In this document: positions 55,086-63,930 of the stretch, piece by piece | How the letters are laid out: each line of letters opens with the position of its first letter | How positions within the stretch are numbered: position 1 is the first letter of the stretch | Assembly: GCA_000985875.1 (NCBI GenBank) | Contig: CCRI01000009.1 | Coordinates: 124,001-188,000 of the forward strand | Origin: Neorhizobium galegae bv. officinalis | GTDB lineage: Bacteria > Pseudomonadota > Alphaproteobacteria > Rhizobiales > Rhizobiaceae | Length of the DNA stretch: 64,000 nt | Direction of reading: 5' to 3' | Program-made: the position numbers and the translations under genes | The notes under the pieces: generated by a model | What the model was told of the DNA's origin: nothing | Seen by the model: only the letters and a program-made list of their open reading frames with translations | Databases searched by the model: none

Positions 55086-56000
55086 TTGGGCGGAAAACTT
55101 CTTTCGATCGGCGAGTGCATGGTGGAGCTGTCGCAGGCGGGCGAAGGCCTGCTGCGCAAGGGCTTTGCCGGCGATACGTTCAACACCGCCTGGTATGCAC
55201 GCGCCTGCCTGCCGGCCGAATGGTCGGTGGATTATTTCACCGCGGTTGGCGACGATCCCCTGTCGACCGAAATGCTGTCGATGATGAGGGATGCCGGCAT
55301 CGGCACGGGCTTCATCCGCCGCATCGAAGGCAAGACGCCCGGCCTCTACCTGATCACGCTGAAGAACGGCGAACGCACCTTCAGCTACTGGCGCGACACC
55401 GCCGCCGCCAGGAAGCTCGCCGACGACGCGGACCATCTGCGCGCGGCAATCGAAGCCGCCGACATCCTCTATTTCTCCGGCATCACGCTGGGCATCCTTA
55501 GCCCCGAAGCGGTCGAGACGCTGCTGTCGGAACTGCGCCGCGCCAAGGCCTCCGGCAAGACTGTCGCCTTCGACCCGAACATCCGCCCCCGCCTCTGGCC
55601 GAACAGGGATTATATGTTGAAGACGATCGAGGCAGGCGCCCGAGCAGCCTCCCTCGTCCTGCCGAGCTTCGACGACGAGACCACCCATTTCGGCGATGCG
55701 ACCGTCGCTGACACCATCGCCCGCTACCACGCGCTCGGCGTCGAGAACGTGGTGGTCAAGAACGGCGCGGATGGCGCGACGCTGAGCTTCGCCGGCGCCG
55801 CCCCCGTCCACGTCCCTTCGGTCAGGGCAGCCCAGCTCGTCGACACGACCAGCGCCGGCGACAGCTTCAACGGCGCCTTCCTCTCCCGCCTCGTCCGCGG
55901 CACCCCGCCGGCGCAGGCCGCCGCCTATGGCGCCTCGGTCGCCTCGGTCGTCATCGGCCACCACGGCGCGCTGATCAGCCCGGCGCTGCTGCCGGGATAA
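55086..56000 (+). CDS. kdgK: 2-dehydro-3-deoxygluconokinase (PfkB family)
   Basis: 304 residues. PfkB fold: GECMVELSQAGEGLLRKGFAGDTFNTAWYAR at the N-terminus and the ATP/catalytic motif DTTSAGDSFNGAFLSRL near the C-terminus (catalytic Asp in AGD). It phosphorylates KDG from pectin or glucuronate breakdown. The start is TTG at 55086 with GGAGGA upstream; no ATG fits the conserved N-terminus. A terminator follows. Confidence 0.9.
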   Translation: MGGKLLSIGECMVELSQAGEGLLRKGFAGDTFNTAWYARACLPAEWSVDYFTAVGDDPLSTEMLSMMRDAGIGTGFIRRIEGKTPGLYLITLKNGERTFSYWRDTAAARKLADDADHLRAAIEAADILYFSGITLGILSPEAVETLLSELRRAKASGKTVAFDPNIRPRLWPNRDYMLKTIEAGARAASLVLPSFDDETTHFGDATVADTIARYHALGVENVVVKNGADGATLSFAGAAPVHVPSVRAAQLVDTTSAGDSFNGAFLSRLVRGTPPAQAAAYGASVASVVIGHHGALISPALLPG

Positions 56001-56028
56001 ACCGCCGCCGGGGACGTATCTGGACACA

Positions 56029-56072
56029 GCGGACAAGGGCGCCGAGATCGACGCCCTTTGTCCGCTTGTTTT
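56029..56072 (+). terminator. Terminator after the KDG kinase gene
   Basis: GCGGACAAGGGCG, 10-nt loop, CGCCCTTTGTCCGC, then TTGTTTT. Confidence 0.85.
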
Positions 56073-56154
56073 GGGCGGCGCGTCATACATCAATTTTCAG
56101 TCATTATCTGAAAGAGTTGGGGCGGCTTACGATTGCTCCCAACGAGGAAATGAA

Positions 56155-56679
56155 ATGCGTATCGCTCTTGCCTTCCTGACCGTCCTCTCCCTATCCCTAT
56201 CCCAGGCTGCATACTCCGCCCCGATCGACGCCCTGACCAAGGCGGAGGAAAAGACCTACGAGGCATGGGGAAAGCTCGGCCTGACGGAGCGCCTGGTGAC
56301 CTTCGTCACCGCACCCTCCACCGGCTACGGCATCTACCAGGAAAAGCAGTCCAGCATTTTCAAGCAGGGTGAAAAGGTCATCACCTATGTCGAACCGATC
56401 GGCTATGGCTGGAAAGAGCTTCCCCACGACATGTACGAACTCAACTTCGTGTCGGACCTGAAGATCAAGGCGGCGAACGGCGACGTCATGCTCGACAAGA
56501 AAGCCTTCTCCACCAATGTTCTGCAGAGCCACAACGCCAACATGGAATTCTCCATGGACTTCACCCTGACGCTGACAGGCGCGCCGGCCGGCAAATATAC
56601 CCTGACCTATACGATCCACGACATGAGCGGCGACCAGACCTCCACATTCGACCAGGAGTTCACCATCGCCGCGGATTAA
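56155..56679 (+). CDS. Secreted protein of unknown function
   Basis: 174 residues with a clear signal peptide (LAFLTVLSLSLSQAAYSA). The mature part is beta-rich: EKVITYVEPIGYGWKEL, LNFVSDLKIKAANGDV, and GKYTLTYTIHDMSGDQTSTF, a layout like an Ig-like or lipocalin-like periplasmic domain. No Cys. Not recognised. GAGGAAATGA precedes the ATG at 56155. It is alone, between the kinase terminator and a convergent OsmC gene. Confidence 0.82.
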   Translation: MRIALAFLTVLSLSLSQAAYSAPIDALTKAEEKTYEAWGKLGLTERLVTFVTAPSTGYGIYQEKQSSIFKQGEKVITYVEPIGYGWKELPHDMYELNFVSDLKIKAANGDVMLDKKAFSTNVLQSHNANMEFSMDFTLTLTGAPAGKYTLTYTIHDMSGDQTSTFDQEFTIAAD

Positions 56680-56711
56680 CCGCTCCCGGCGTCGGCGGCC
56701 TCGCTCGGAGG

Positions 56712-57119
56712 TCAGCCGGCAACTCGGAACGATACCGGAAACCCGCGCATCACCGAATTGGCAACCGTGCAGACGCTTCTGGCCCGCTCGATCAGTGCCC
56801 TGGTGTCGGAGCCATCGCCCGAGGTGCAGATGACATCGAGTTCGGCGCCGACGGCCACCAGCGGCGTGCCGTCGAGCTCCAGCGTGACGCTGACCGCAAT
56901 ATCCTCGATGTCGATATTCATCTCGTGCGCCGCGTATCTCAGATCGTTGCAGAAACATCCGCCGATCGCCAGCGCCAAGAGCTGCCCGCCATTGAACCCG
57001 AGATTGCGCCCGCCAGCCTTCCCCTCCGGCCGGTCGACGACGATCGTATGGCTGCCGGCCCACCCGAGAGCCGCCTCGGTTCCGGCCACGTTGCGAAGCT
57101 CGACGGTCGATGAAATCAT
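56712..57119 (-). CDS. OsmC family protein
   Basis: 135 residues of the OsmC/Ohr superfamily of peroxide-reducing proteins. GGRNLGFNGGQLLALAIGGCFCND carries the first reactive Cys, ERARSVCTVANSVMRG the second. It resembles the OsmC branch more than Ohr. Substrate range is not known. The ATG at 57119 is preceded by GGAGGA. Confidence 0.88.
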   Translation of the reverse strand: MISSTVELRNVAGTEAALGWAGSHTIVVDRPEGKAGGRNLGFNGGQLLALAIGGCFCNDLRYAAHEMNIDIEDIAVSVTLELDGTPLVAVGAELDVICTSGDGSDTRALIERARSVCTVANSVMRGFPVSFRVAG

Positions 57120-57189
57120 GGGCAATCCTCCTTGGCCGCTCGATGATCCCACTGATCTGATATCCGTTCAACTGCCCCCCGACACGCCC

Positions 57190-57207
57190 CCTTCATCAGC
57201 CTGTAAC
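57190..57207. promoter_or_regulatory. Pho-box-like site upstream of the glycosyltransferase
   Basis: CCTTCAT-CAGC-CTGTAAC: two 7-bp direct half-sites (5/7 matches each to CTGTCAT) with the 4-bp spacer of PhoB boxes, 79 bp before the ATG. It suggests induction by phosphate starvation. Confidence 0.5.
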
Positions 57208-57285
57208 AAACTTTTCCGATAGAGGGCCGACAACGCTCCGTCACGCGCGAGTCGTGGATGGATCGGCAACCGGGTTCGGCCTTCC

Positions 57286-58347
57286 ATGACAAGAATAACC
57301 ATCGTGACGGATGCCTGGTACCCTCAGGTGAACGGCGTCGTCCGTTCGATCGAGAATACCAATCGGGAACTCGCCCAGATGGGCGTCGACGTGACGATGG
57401 TGACGCCGCAGGACTTTACCAGCGTTCCCTGCCCCACCTATCCGGAAATCCGCCTCTCGGTCGCCACCTACTGGCAGATCGCCAGCGCCATCCAGGCGTC
57501 GATGCCGACCGCCGTGCACATCGCAACCGAAGGCCCGCTCGGGCTGCTTGCCCGCCGCTGGTGCCTCAAGAACCACATCCCGTTCTCGACCAGCTACCAC
57601 ACCCGCTTTCCGGAATATGTGTCGGCGCGCTTCCCCATCCCGGTCCGCTGGCTGCATGGCTTCGTGCGCTGGTTCCACAATGCCGGCAACGGCTGCATGG
57701 TGGCAACCGCCAGCCTCGAGCGCGAGCTCTCCAAGCTCGGCTTGAAAAACCTGCTGCGCTGGAGCCGCGGCATCGACCAGACCATGTTCCACCCGATGGA
57801 TCTCGACGAACGCCCCTTCGACCTGCCGCGCCCGATCTTCATGACCGTCGGCCGCGTCGCGGTGGAAAAGAACCTGCCCGCCTTCCTCGATCTCGACTTG
57901 CCCGGCTCCAAGGTCGTGGTCGGCGACGGCCCGGCCCGCGCCGATCTCCAGAAACGTTATCCGAACGTGCTGTTCACCGGCATGAAGACCGGCGAGGACC
58001 TCGCCCGCGCCTATGCCCAGGCGGACGTCTTCGTCTTCCCGTCTAAGACCGACACCTTCGGCAACACGATCCTCGAGGCGCTGGCGAGCGGCGTCCCCGT
58101 CGCCGCCTACCCGGTCACCGGCCCGATCGACATCATCGAGGAAGGCTCGGGCGCCGGCGCACTCAACGAAGATCTCCGTGTGGCCTGCCTTGCGGCACTC
58201 GACTGCTCGCGTGAAAACGCCCAGGCGCTTGCCCGCAAGTTCACCTGGGAAGCAGCGTCGAAGCAGTTTTTGAACAATGTGATGATTGCGCAAGGGCGGC
58301 CGAAGCTGCCGGCACCACGTGGTGGAATTCGGCCTTCGACGGTTTAG
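57286..58347 (+). CDS. Glycosyltransferase family 4 protein
   Basis: 353 residues, GT-B fold. N-terminal domain ITIVTDAWYPQVNGVVRSIENTNREL, then PFSTSYHTRFPEYVSARF; C-terminal UDP-sugar domain with PIFMTVGRVAVEKNLPAFLDLDLP and FVFPSKTDTFGNTILEALASGVPVAAYPV. It looks like the Agrobacterium enzyme that makes glucosyl- and glucuronosyl-diacylglycerol under phosphate limitation (from memory), and a Pho-box-like site upstream agrees. The sugar acceptor is inferred. Confidence 0.85.
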   Translation: MTRITIVTDAWYPQVNGVVRSIENTNRELAQMGVDVTMVTPQDFTSVPCPTYPEIRLSVATYWQIASAIQASMPTAVHIATEGPLGLLARRWCLKNHIPFSTSYHTRFPEYVSARFPIPVRWLHGFVRWFHNAGNGCMVATASLERELSKLGLKNLLRWSRGIDQTMFHPMDLDERPFDLPRPIFMTVGRVAVEKNLPAFLDLDLPGSKVVVGDGPARADLQKRYPNVLFTGMKTGEDLARAYAQADVFVFPSKTDTFGNTILEALASGVPVAAYPVTGPIDIIEEGSGAGALNEDLRVACLAALDCSRENAQALARKFTWEAASKQFLNNVMIAQGRPKLPAPRGGIRPSTV

Positions 58348-58453
58348 TCGCGGTCGCTCTAACCTAATCTCACTACCCTACGAGGCGCGCGCTCCCGGCA
58401 TACGACAGCTATTCGCCCGTAAGGAAACGGGATGGTGCGGCAACCTCCCGATA

Positions 58454-58589
58454 ATCTCCCCCCTTGAGGGGGAGATGTCACGAAAGTGACAGAGGGGGGT
58501 CGCGACGGTTCGGCAAATGCAGGGGCGGAAGAGTCTGCCGCGGCACCCCCCTCTGCCCTGCCGGGCATCTCCCCCTCAAGGGGGGAGAT
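58454..58589. repeat. Dispersed palindromic repeat with variable inner hairpins
   Basis: Left part 58454-58500 and right part 58545-58589 are inverted copies: outer ATCTCCCCC..TTGAGGGGGAGAT hairpins and an ACCCCCCTCTG/CAGAGGGGGGT end. The inner stem is TGTCAC/GTGACA in one and TGCCC/GGGCA in the other. It fills most of the 311-bp gap between the glycosyltransferase gene and der. Confidence 0.75.
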
Positions 58590-58658
58590 CGGCCAGACGC
58601 GCTGTCCTTTTCCAAAGGCAACGACCCGAAGCCCGCCAAGCAATAAAACCAGAAACCC

Positions 58659-60080
58659 CTACCGCTTCTTCTTGCGCCCCTCGAACGGGTTCTCACCCGC
58701 CTTGAAATGCATGCGGATCGGCACGCCCGGGATATCGAAATCGGCGCGCAAACCGTTGATCAGGTAGCGGATATAACTTTCCGGCAGCGCGTCCGGCCGG
58801 GTGCAGGACACCATGAAGGCCGGCGGGCGGGCTTTGACCTGGGTCATGTATTTGAGCTTGAGGCGGCGGCCCGAGACGGCCGGTGGCGGATGCTGGGTCT
58901 GCACGCCGTCGAGCCAGCGGTTCAGCCTGGCGGTCGAGATGCGCTTGTTCCACACCTTGTCCGTGTCGATGATGCTCTGCATCAGCTTGTCGAGCCCGTA
59001 GCCCGTCTGGCCGGAAATGGGCACGGCGCGAAGCCCCCGCGCCTGCGGCAGCAGCCGCTCGGTCTTTTCGCGCAGATCCGCGAGCACCGCCTGGGTGTCC
59101 TCGACAAGATCCCACTTGTTGAAGGCGAGCACGGCGGCCCGGCCTTCGCGCAGCACCAGGTCGACGAGCTGCAGGTCCTGTTTTTCGAAAGGAATGGTCG
59201 CATCGAAAACGATCACCACCGTTTCGGCGAACCGGATCGAGCGCAGCGCATCCGCAACCGAGAGCTTTTCGAGCTTCTCCTGGACGCGCGCCTTCTTGCG
59301 CATGCCGGCTGTGTCGAACATCTTGATGGTGCGGCCGCGCCATTCCCATTCGACCGAAATACTGTCGCGGGTAATGCCGGCTTCAGGCCCGGTCAACAGC
59401 CGGTCCTCACCGAGGAAGCGGTTGATCAGCGTCGACTTGCCGGCATTCGGGCGGCCGATGATGGCGACGCGCAGCGGCTTGGTCTCGTCGTATTCCGGCT
59501 CGGCCTCGTCCTCGTCCGCAAAATCGGAATCGCGGACGTCGATATCGGTCTCCGCCTCATCGACCTCTTCCGGAAACGCCCGTTCCTCGCCGAGCGCCTC
59601 GACGATCGCGTCGCGCAGGTCGATCATGCCCTGGCCGTGCTCGGCCGAGATCGGCACCGGTTCGCCCAAGCCCAGCGTGTAGGCGTCATAGAAACCGGCA
59701 TCGGAGCCGCGCGCTTCCGACTTGTTGGCGACCAGCACGACCGGCTTGCCGCTGCGGCGCAGCAGCTCGCCGAACGTCTTGTCGAGCGGCGTCAGGCCGG
59801 ACTTTGCATCGACCACGAACAGCGTCAGGTCGGCGTCGTCGACCGCGGCCTCGGTCTGGGCGCGCATGCGGCCTTCGAGCGTCTCGGGTCCCGCCTCTTC
59901 GAGGCCGGCGGTGTCGATGATCGTGAATTTCAGGTCGATGAGCTTCGCGTCGCCCGGTCGGCGGTCACGGGTGACGCCCGGCGTGTCGTCGACAAGCGCC
60001 AGCTTCTTTCCAACCAGGCGATTGAAAAGCGTGGACTTGCCGACATTCGGGCGTCCGACGATGGCGACGGTGAAGCTCAT
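58659..60080 (-). CDS. der: GTPase Der (EngA), ribosome assembly
   Basis: 473 residues, two GTPase domains in tandem and a KH-like C-terminus, the hallmark of Der. First G1 [10 protein letters not shown] (8-17) and DTAGLEEAG; second [10 protein letters not shown] (~208) with [20 protein letters not shown]. The linker has a long acidic insert ([20 protein letters not shown]). Needed for 50S subunit maturation. ATG at 60080; the TPR gene ends 31 bp upstream on the same strand. Confidence 0.96.
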   Translation of the reverse strand: MSFTVAIVGRPNVGKSTLFNRLVGKKLALVDDTPGVTRDRRPGDAKLIDLKFTIIDTAGLEEAGPETLEGRMRAQTEAAVDDADLTLFVVDAKSGLTPLDKTFGELLRRSGKPVVLVANKSEARGSDAGFYDAYTLGLGEPVPISAEHGQGMIDLRDAIVEALGEERAFPEEVDEAETDIDVRDSDFADEDEAEPEYDETKPLRVAIIGRPNAGKSTLINRFLGEDRLLTGPEAGITRDSISVEWEWRGRTIKMFDTAGMRKKARVQEKLEKLSVADALRSIRFAETVVIVFDATIPFEKQDLQLVDLVLREGRAAVLAFNKWDLVEDTQAVLADLREKTERLLPQARGLRAVPISGQTGYGLDKLMQSIIDTDKVWNKRISTARLNRWLDGVQTQHPPPAVSGRRLKLKYMTQVKARPPAFMVSCTRPDALPESYIRYLINGLRADFDIPGVPIRMHFKAGENPFEGRKKKR

Positions 60081-60111
60081 TCTGTATCCTTAAAGCCCTG
60101 GGCGAAAACCG

Positions 60112-60783
60112 TCAGGGCGCCTTGCCGGAAGAGGTGATGTTGTCGAGCATGATCTGCGCGCGGTTGGCGACGTTGCGCGGCGCAGAGGCATCATTGGCGA
60201 TCTGCTGGAACCATTCCTTGGCCTGCGCGATATTGCCGGCCTTGTAGGCGGCAAGACCAAGCGCCTCGCGGGCGGAATTGGCAAGCGGATTGGCAGGCAC
60301 CGCCATCGGCTGCACTTCGGCGGCCACCTGTTCATAGGTACCGTTGTCGATCAGCAGCCAGGCGGCGCGCATCCGGGCGAGGTCGCGCATCGACTGCGGC
60401 GCCTTGGCATCCTTGCCGACAGCCGAGAAGGTAGCGATAGCGCCGGCCGTGTCACCCTTGGACTGCTGCACCGAGCCGGCACGCAGCTTGGCGAGCACGG
60501 GATAGGCGCCGGTGCCGTCCTTTTCGAGCGCTTCGAAGGCGGAGAGCGCTTCGTCGTTCTTGTTTTCCGAGGCAAGCTTCAACGCCGCCAGGAAACGGTC
60601 GCCCGACTGCGAGGAATTATGCGTGTCCCAGTATTCGTAACCGCGATAGCCGGCCGTACCGACGACGATCAGCACGGCCACACCGATCACGACCCTGCCG
60701 TAACGCTGCCATGCACCCCTGAACTGATCGGAGCGAAGTTCCTCGTTCACTTCGCGAATAAAACTGTCGTCGTCCTGCGCCAT
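60112..60783 (-). CDS. YfgM-like TPR membrane protein
   Basis: 223 residues. A single helix (VVIGVAVLIVVGTAGYRGYEYW, ~31-52) follows a short cytosolic segment (DDDSFIREVNEELRSDQ), then TPR-like repeats (DEALSAFEALEKDGTGAYPVLAKLRAGSVQQSKGD; AGNIAQAKEWFQQIANDA). It matches the YfgM/DUF2133 group that works with the SecYEG translocon. It lies just before der, an order seen in many proteobacteria. ATG at 60783; an overlapping TTG is rejected. Confidence 0.88.
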   Translation of the reverse strand: MAQDDDSFIREVNEELRSDQFRGAWQRYGRVVIGVAVLIVVGTAGYRGYEYWDTHNSSQSGDRFLAALKLASENKNDEALSAFEALEKDGTGAYPVLAKLRAGSVQQSKGDTAGAIATFSAVGKDAKAPQSMRDLARMRAAWLLIDNGTYEQVAAEVQPMAVPANPLANSAREALGLAAYKAGNIAQAKEWFQQIANDASAPRNVANRAQIMLDNITSSGKAP

Positions 60784-61049
60784 CAAAGTCTCCGGCCCAA
60801 CCGGCCCATCATGCGGAAAAGCGCCTTCTAGCCTATTTTCCCGGAGATGTAAGGCCCCCCTTAACGCCTGTCGCGCAAAAGTGGCCGCCGGTTTTGCAAA
60901 GGCGGCAAGCGCATAACGAAAAACATGCGCCCGCGAACGCTGTTTGGCGGCCTTTCGGCGGGAATTCGCACTTAAACCCGACCGCTCAAAGCTTTGCCTT
61001 ATTCAGCGACCACAAAGCCGGCTGCCCTTCGCCATGATTCAGGTGCCTG

Positions 61050-62036
61050 ATGCGTTCGCTTGCCCTTTCCCTCGCCCTCTGTCTTCTCGCCGCCCCTGTC
61101 GCGGCAGATGCCGAGGACAAGCCGAAACAGTTGCTGATAGTCTCCTTCGACGGCGCAGGCGCCAACAATCTCTGGCAGCGCAGCCGCGATCTCGCCCGGC
61201 GCACCAATGCCCATTTCACCTATTTCCTCTCCTGCACGCTGGTGATCGAGCGCGCCAACGCGAAAAGCTATCAGGGGCCGAACGAGAAGCCGGGCAAATC
61301 GAATATCGGATTTGCCCAAACGGCAGCCGAGGCCCGCGAAAGGCTCGGTCATATCTGGCAGGCGCATCTGGAGGGTCACGATCTTTCCAGCCATACCTGC
61401 GGCCATTTCGACGGCAAGGACTGGACGGCCGCCGATTGGACCGCCGAGTTCAACACCTTTCGCGATGTGCTGACCAATGCCTGGAAGACATCAGGCGCCG
61501 CATCGCAGGAGCCTGCCGGCTGGAAGGATTTCGTCGCGACCGGTATCACCGGCTTCCGCGCCCCCTATTTTTCCGTCAGTCCCGGCCTGGTCGACGCCGA
61601 AAGGCGGGCAGGCATCCGCTATGACGCCAGCCTCGTCACCAAGGGACCGATGATGCCGGAGGAAAAGGCCGGCCTCATCCGCTTCGGCCTGCCACTCATC
61701 CCGGAAGGCCCGTCCAACCGGCCGATCATCGCCATGGACTACAACCTCTTCATCCGCCATTCCGGCGGCATCGACAATCCGAGCGGTTCGTCCGAATTCG
61801 AGGAGCGCGCCTACTCCGCCTTCAAGGCCGCTTTCGGCAAGGAGTATGACGGCGACCGCATCCCCCTCCAGATCGGCCTGCATTTCGTCGAGATGAACGG
61901 CGGCGCCTATTGGCGGGCGATGGAACGGCTGGTCACCGAAGTCTGCGCGACGGAGGACGTTGCCTGCGTCAGTTATTCGGAGGCGATCAGGCTGATCCGC
62001 GAACGGGAGAAACCGCGGGTGGCGTCGGGGCTGTAA
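61050..62036 (+). CDS. Polysaccharide deacetylase-like protein
   Basis: 328 residues with a signal peptide (LALSLALCLLAAPVAADA). The NodB-like fold begins QLLIVSFDGAGANNLWQ (catalytic Asp), the His pair is in DLSSHTCGHFDGKDW, and the arginine loop is TGITGFRAPYFSV. Periplasmic or secreted. It resembles deacetylase-domain proteins (pfam polysacc_deac) of unknown substrate. ATG at 61050. Confidence 0.87.
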   Translation: MRSLALSLALCLLAAPVAADAEDKPKQLLIVSFDGAGANNLWQRSRDLARRTNAHFTYFLSCTLVIERANAKSYQGPNEKPGKSNIGFAQTAAEARERLGHIWQAHLEGHDLSSHTCGHFDGKDWTAADWTAEFNTFRDVLTNAWKTSGAASQEPAGWKDFVATGITGFRAPYFSVSPGLVDAERRAGIRYDASLVTKGPMMPEEKAGLIRFGLPLIPEGPSNRPIIAMDYNLFIRHSGGIDNPSGSSEFEERAYSAFKAAFGKEYDGDRIPLQIGLHFVEMNGGAYWRAMERLVTEVCATEDVACVSYSEAIRLIREREKPRVASGL

Positions 62037-62064
62037 AGTTTCGATTGACCTGGGAGTTTTGCGT

Positions 62065-62287
62065 AAAGACCCCTCCCGGCCTGCCGGCCACCCTCCCCAC
62101 AAGGGGGAGGGATATATGCGGCACGCTCGCCGCTCCAAAAACGTGCCCCCTATCATTCACCGAAACGATCACCACGATGATCGTGGGGAAGATGGAGTGC
62201 GGTGACATGCGCTATTTGGCGCCGACATCGCCGCGGGTCTCCCTCCCCCTTGTGGGGAGGGTGGCCGGCAGGCCGGGAGGGGTCTTT
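62065..62287. repeat. 48-bp perfect inverted repeats enclosing 127 bp
   Basis: Left arm 62065-62112 and right arm 62240-62287 are exact reverse complements, beginning AAAGACCCCTCCCGGCCTGC and ending CACAAGGGGGAGGGA. Each arm also contains smaller palindromes. The 127 bp between carries no gene I can support. It resembles a common rhizobial intergenic repeat, here as a paired unit. Confidence 0.8.
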
Positions 62288-62599
62288 GCCGGGGACGATT
62301 TTCCCCCACCCACAAAAAACGCCCCAACCTCATCAACCGCTTACGCACATTCACGTCCCCGTTCATCCCCGCCGATCCGAAGCCGCTCCATAATCGCCCC
62401 CGTCATCGGATGGGAAACCGGCTTCGCGAACCGGCATTCTCCATCAAGGGTTTTCGGACCCCGGTTTCCGATGATGGCTGTCGAACGTGGTCGAACGGGA
62501 ACTGACAAAACCCGGAAGCTGCAAGAACCAGCCGGGGCAGGCAAAACCACCTACCTCCCGCATACCCGATACCCGCCTGCCCCTCTCCCAAAAACAGAA
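62288..62599. other. Intergenic region before the bacA terminator
   Basis: No gene, RNA gene or clear regulatory signal seen. Short open frames here have no Shine-Dalgarno and no recognisable protein. Confidence 0.5.
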
Positions 62600-62626
62600 C
62601 CGCGCCGGACAAGACGCCCGGCGCGG
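62600..62626 (-). terminator. Terminator of bacA
   Basis: CCGCGCCGG / CCGGCGCGG, perfect 9-bp arms, followed on the minus strand by TTCTGTTTTT, 33 bp past the stop. Confidence 0.8.
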
Positions 62627-62658
62627 CCAAAACTGCTGTTCCAAACCTGCTGACGAAA

Positions 62659-63930
62659 TCAGTATGGGCGGTCGGCCGCCAGTTCACCGGCTTCGGCTTC
62701 CCGTTCCAGGTAGTGCTGGTCGATGGTCGGCAGCGGCTGATCGTCGATAGCCGCTTCGAAGGCCTTGAGGCGCTTGTGAATGGAGAGCAGTTCGATGATC
62801 GTCGTCCAGGAATTGACCAGATACTGAAACGAGTTGCTCACCTGGCCGAAGGCGGTAGCGATCTGCTGATAGATACCATAGGTGATCTTGCCCGCGACGA
62901 TCGTCGGCACCAGCATCAGCAGCAGGAACACGGCGTCGGCCTGGATGTAGAAATATCGCGCCACGTTGAAATAGAGATAGTGGAAGTACATGCGGAAATA
63001 GTTCCTCCGCACGTTGCTGTAGAGCTCCCGGATGGTCGCCGGCTGGGCGCGGTCGGCATGGTCCTCGCCATAGACCAGTTCCTTGCGGTAGGCCGCCTCC
63101 ACGCGCTGGTTGCGGAAATTCAGCCCCGGCAGCTTGACCCCGACGGTCGCCAGAAGGACCGTGCCGAAGGCAGACCAGAAGATCGCCAGCCAGAACAGCG
63201 CATGCGGTACCTCCCCGATCAGCGGCAATTCGGAAACGTAGCCCGACAGCGCGAACAGGATCGGCAGGAAAACGACCAGCGTCATCACCGCATTGATCAG
63301 GTTGATGCCGAGGCCCTCGAGCGTTGCGGAAAACCGCATCGTATCTTCCTGGACACGCTGGGAGGCGCCTTCGATATGGCGCAGCTTTTCCCACTTCGAC
63401 ATGTAGAAGTCGTTCATCGCCGTGCGCCAGCGGAAGATGTAGTGGCTGGTGAAAAAGTCCGTCAGGATCGAGACGGCCATGCTGAGGAAGACGATCTGGG
63501 CGAAGACGATCTGAAGATCGTAGAAGTTCCAGGCGGTAATGCCCGGCTGCTTGGAAAGCGCATTCTGCAGCAGATCGCCGAACGGTCGCCGCCAGTTGTT
63601 GATCACCACCGAAACCTGCACCCCGAAATAGGTCACCGCGATGATCAGCAGCGACCCCCAGATCGACCAGCTTTTCCAGGGATGATCCTTGGCAATCACG
63701 GTCCAGATACCGCCGAAAAGCCCAAGGCAGACCGCCAGATACGCGTAGAACCAAAGGTTCGCGGGCACCAGGAAGTAGGAAAGATCGTAGGGTTCTTGCT
63801 CCGGCATCACATATCCAAGTGACGCGCCAAGACCGTCGAAGACGAAGTACCAGGCCAGGATGGTAACGATGGCCCAAACGACGCCGGACAGGAAGAACGG
63901 CTTGGGCCGGGGAAAGAAGGAATGGAACAC
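62659..63930 (-). CDS. bacA: SbmA/BacA family peptide transporter
   Basis: 423 residues. Starts MFHSFFPRPKPFFLSGVVWA like S. meliloti BacA (420 residues). Transmembrane ABC-like fold without an ATPase: FTSHYIFRWRTAMNDFYMSKWEKLRHIEGASQRVQEDTMRFSATLEGLG is the characteristic block. Proton-driven importer of proline-rich and NCR antimicrobial peptides; needed for bacteroid survival in legume hosts. ATG at 63930; its promoter is cut by the window edge. Confidence 0.95.
   Translation of the reverse strand: MFHSFFPRPKPFFLSGVVWAIVTILAWYFVFDGLGASLGYVMPEQEPYDLSYFLVPANLWFYAYLAVCLGLFGGIWTVIAKDHPWKSWSIWGSLLIIAVTYFGVQVSVVINNWRRPFGDLLQNALSKQPGITAWNFYDLQIVFAQIVFLSMAVSILTDFFTSHYIFRWRTAMNDFYMSKWEKLRHIEGASQRVQEDTMRFSATLEGLGINLINAVMTLVVFLPILFALSGYVSELPLIGEVPHALFWLAIFWSAFGTVLLATVGVKLPGLNFRNQRVEAAYRKELVYGEDHADRAQPATIRELYSNVRRNYFRMYFHYLYFNVARYFYIQADAVFLLLMLVPTIVAGKITYGIYQQIATAFGQVSNSFQYLVNSWTTIIELLSIHKRLKAFEAAIDDQPLPTIDQHYLEREAEAGELAADRPY

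Noticed and set aside
62403..62687. Small open frames before bacA
   Set aside because: No Shine-Dalgarno, they overlap the bacA terminator and encode low-complexity protein.
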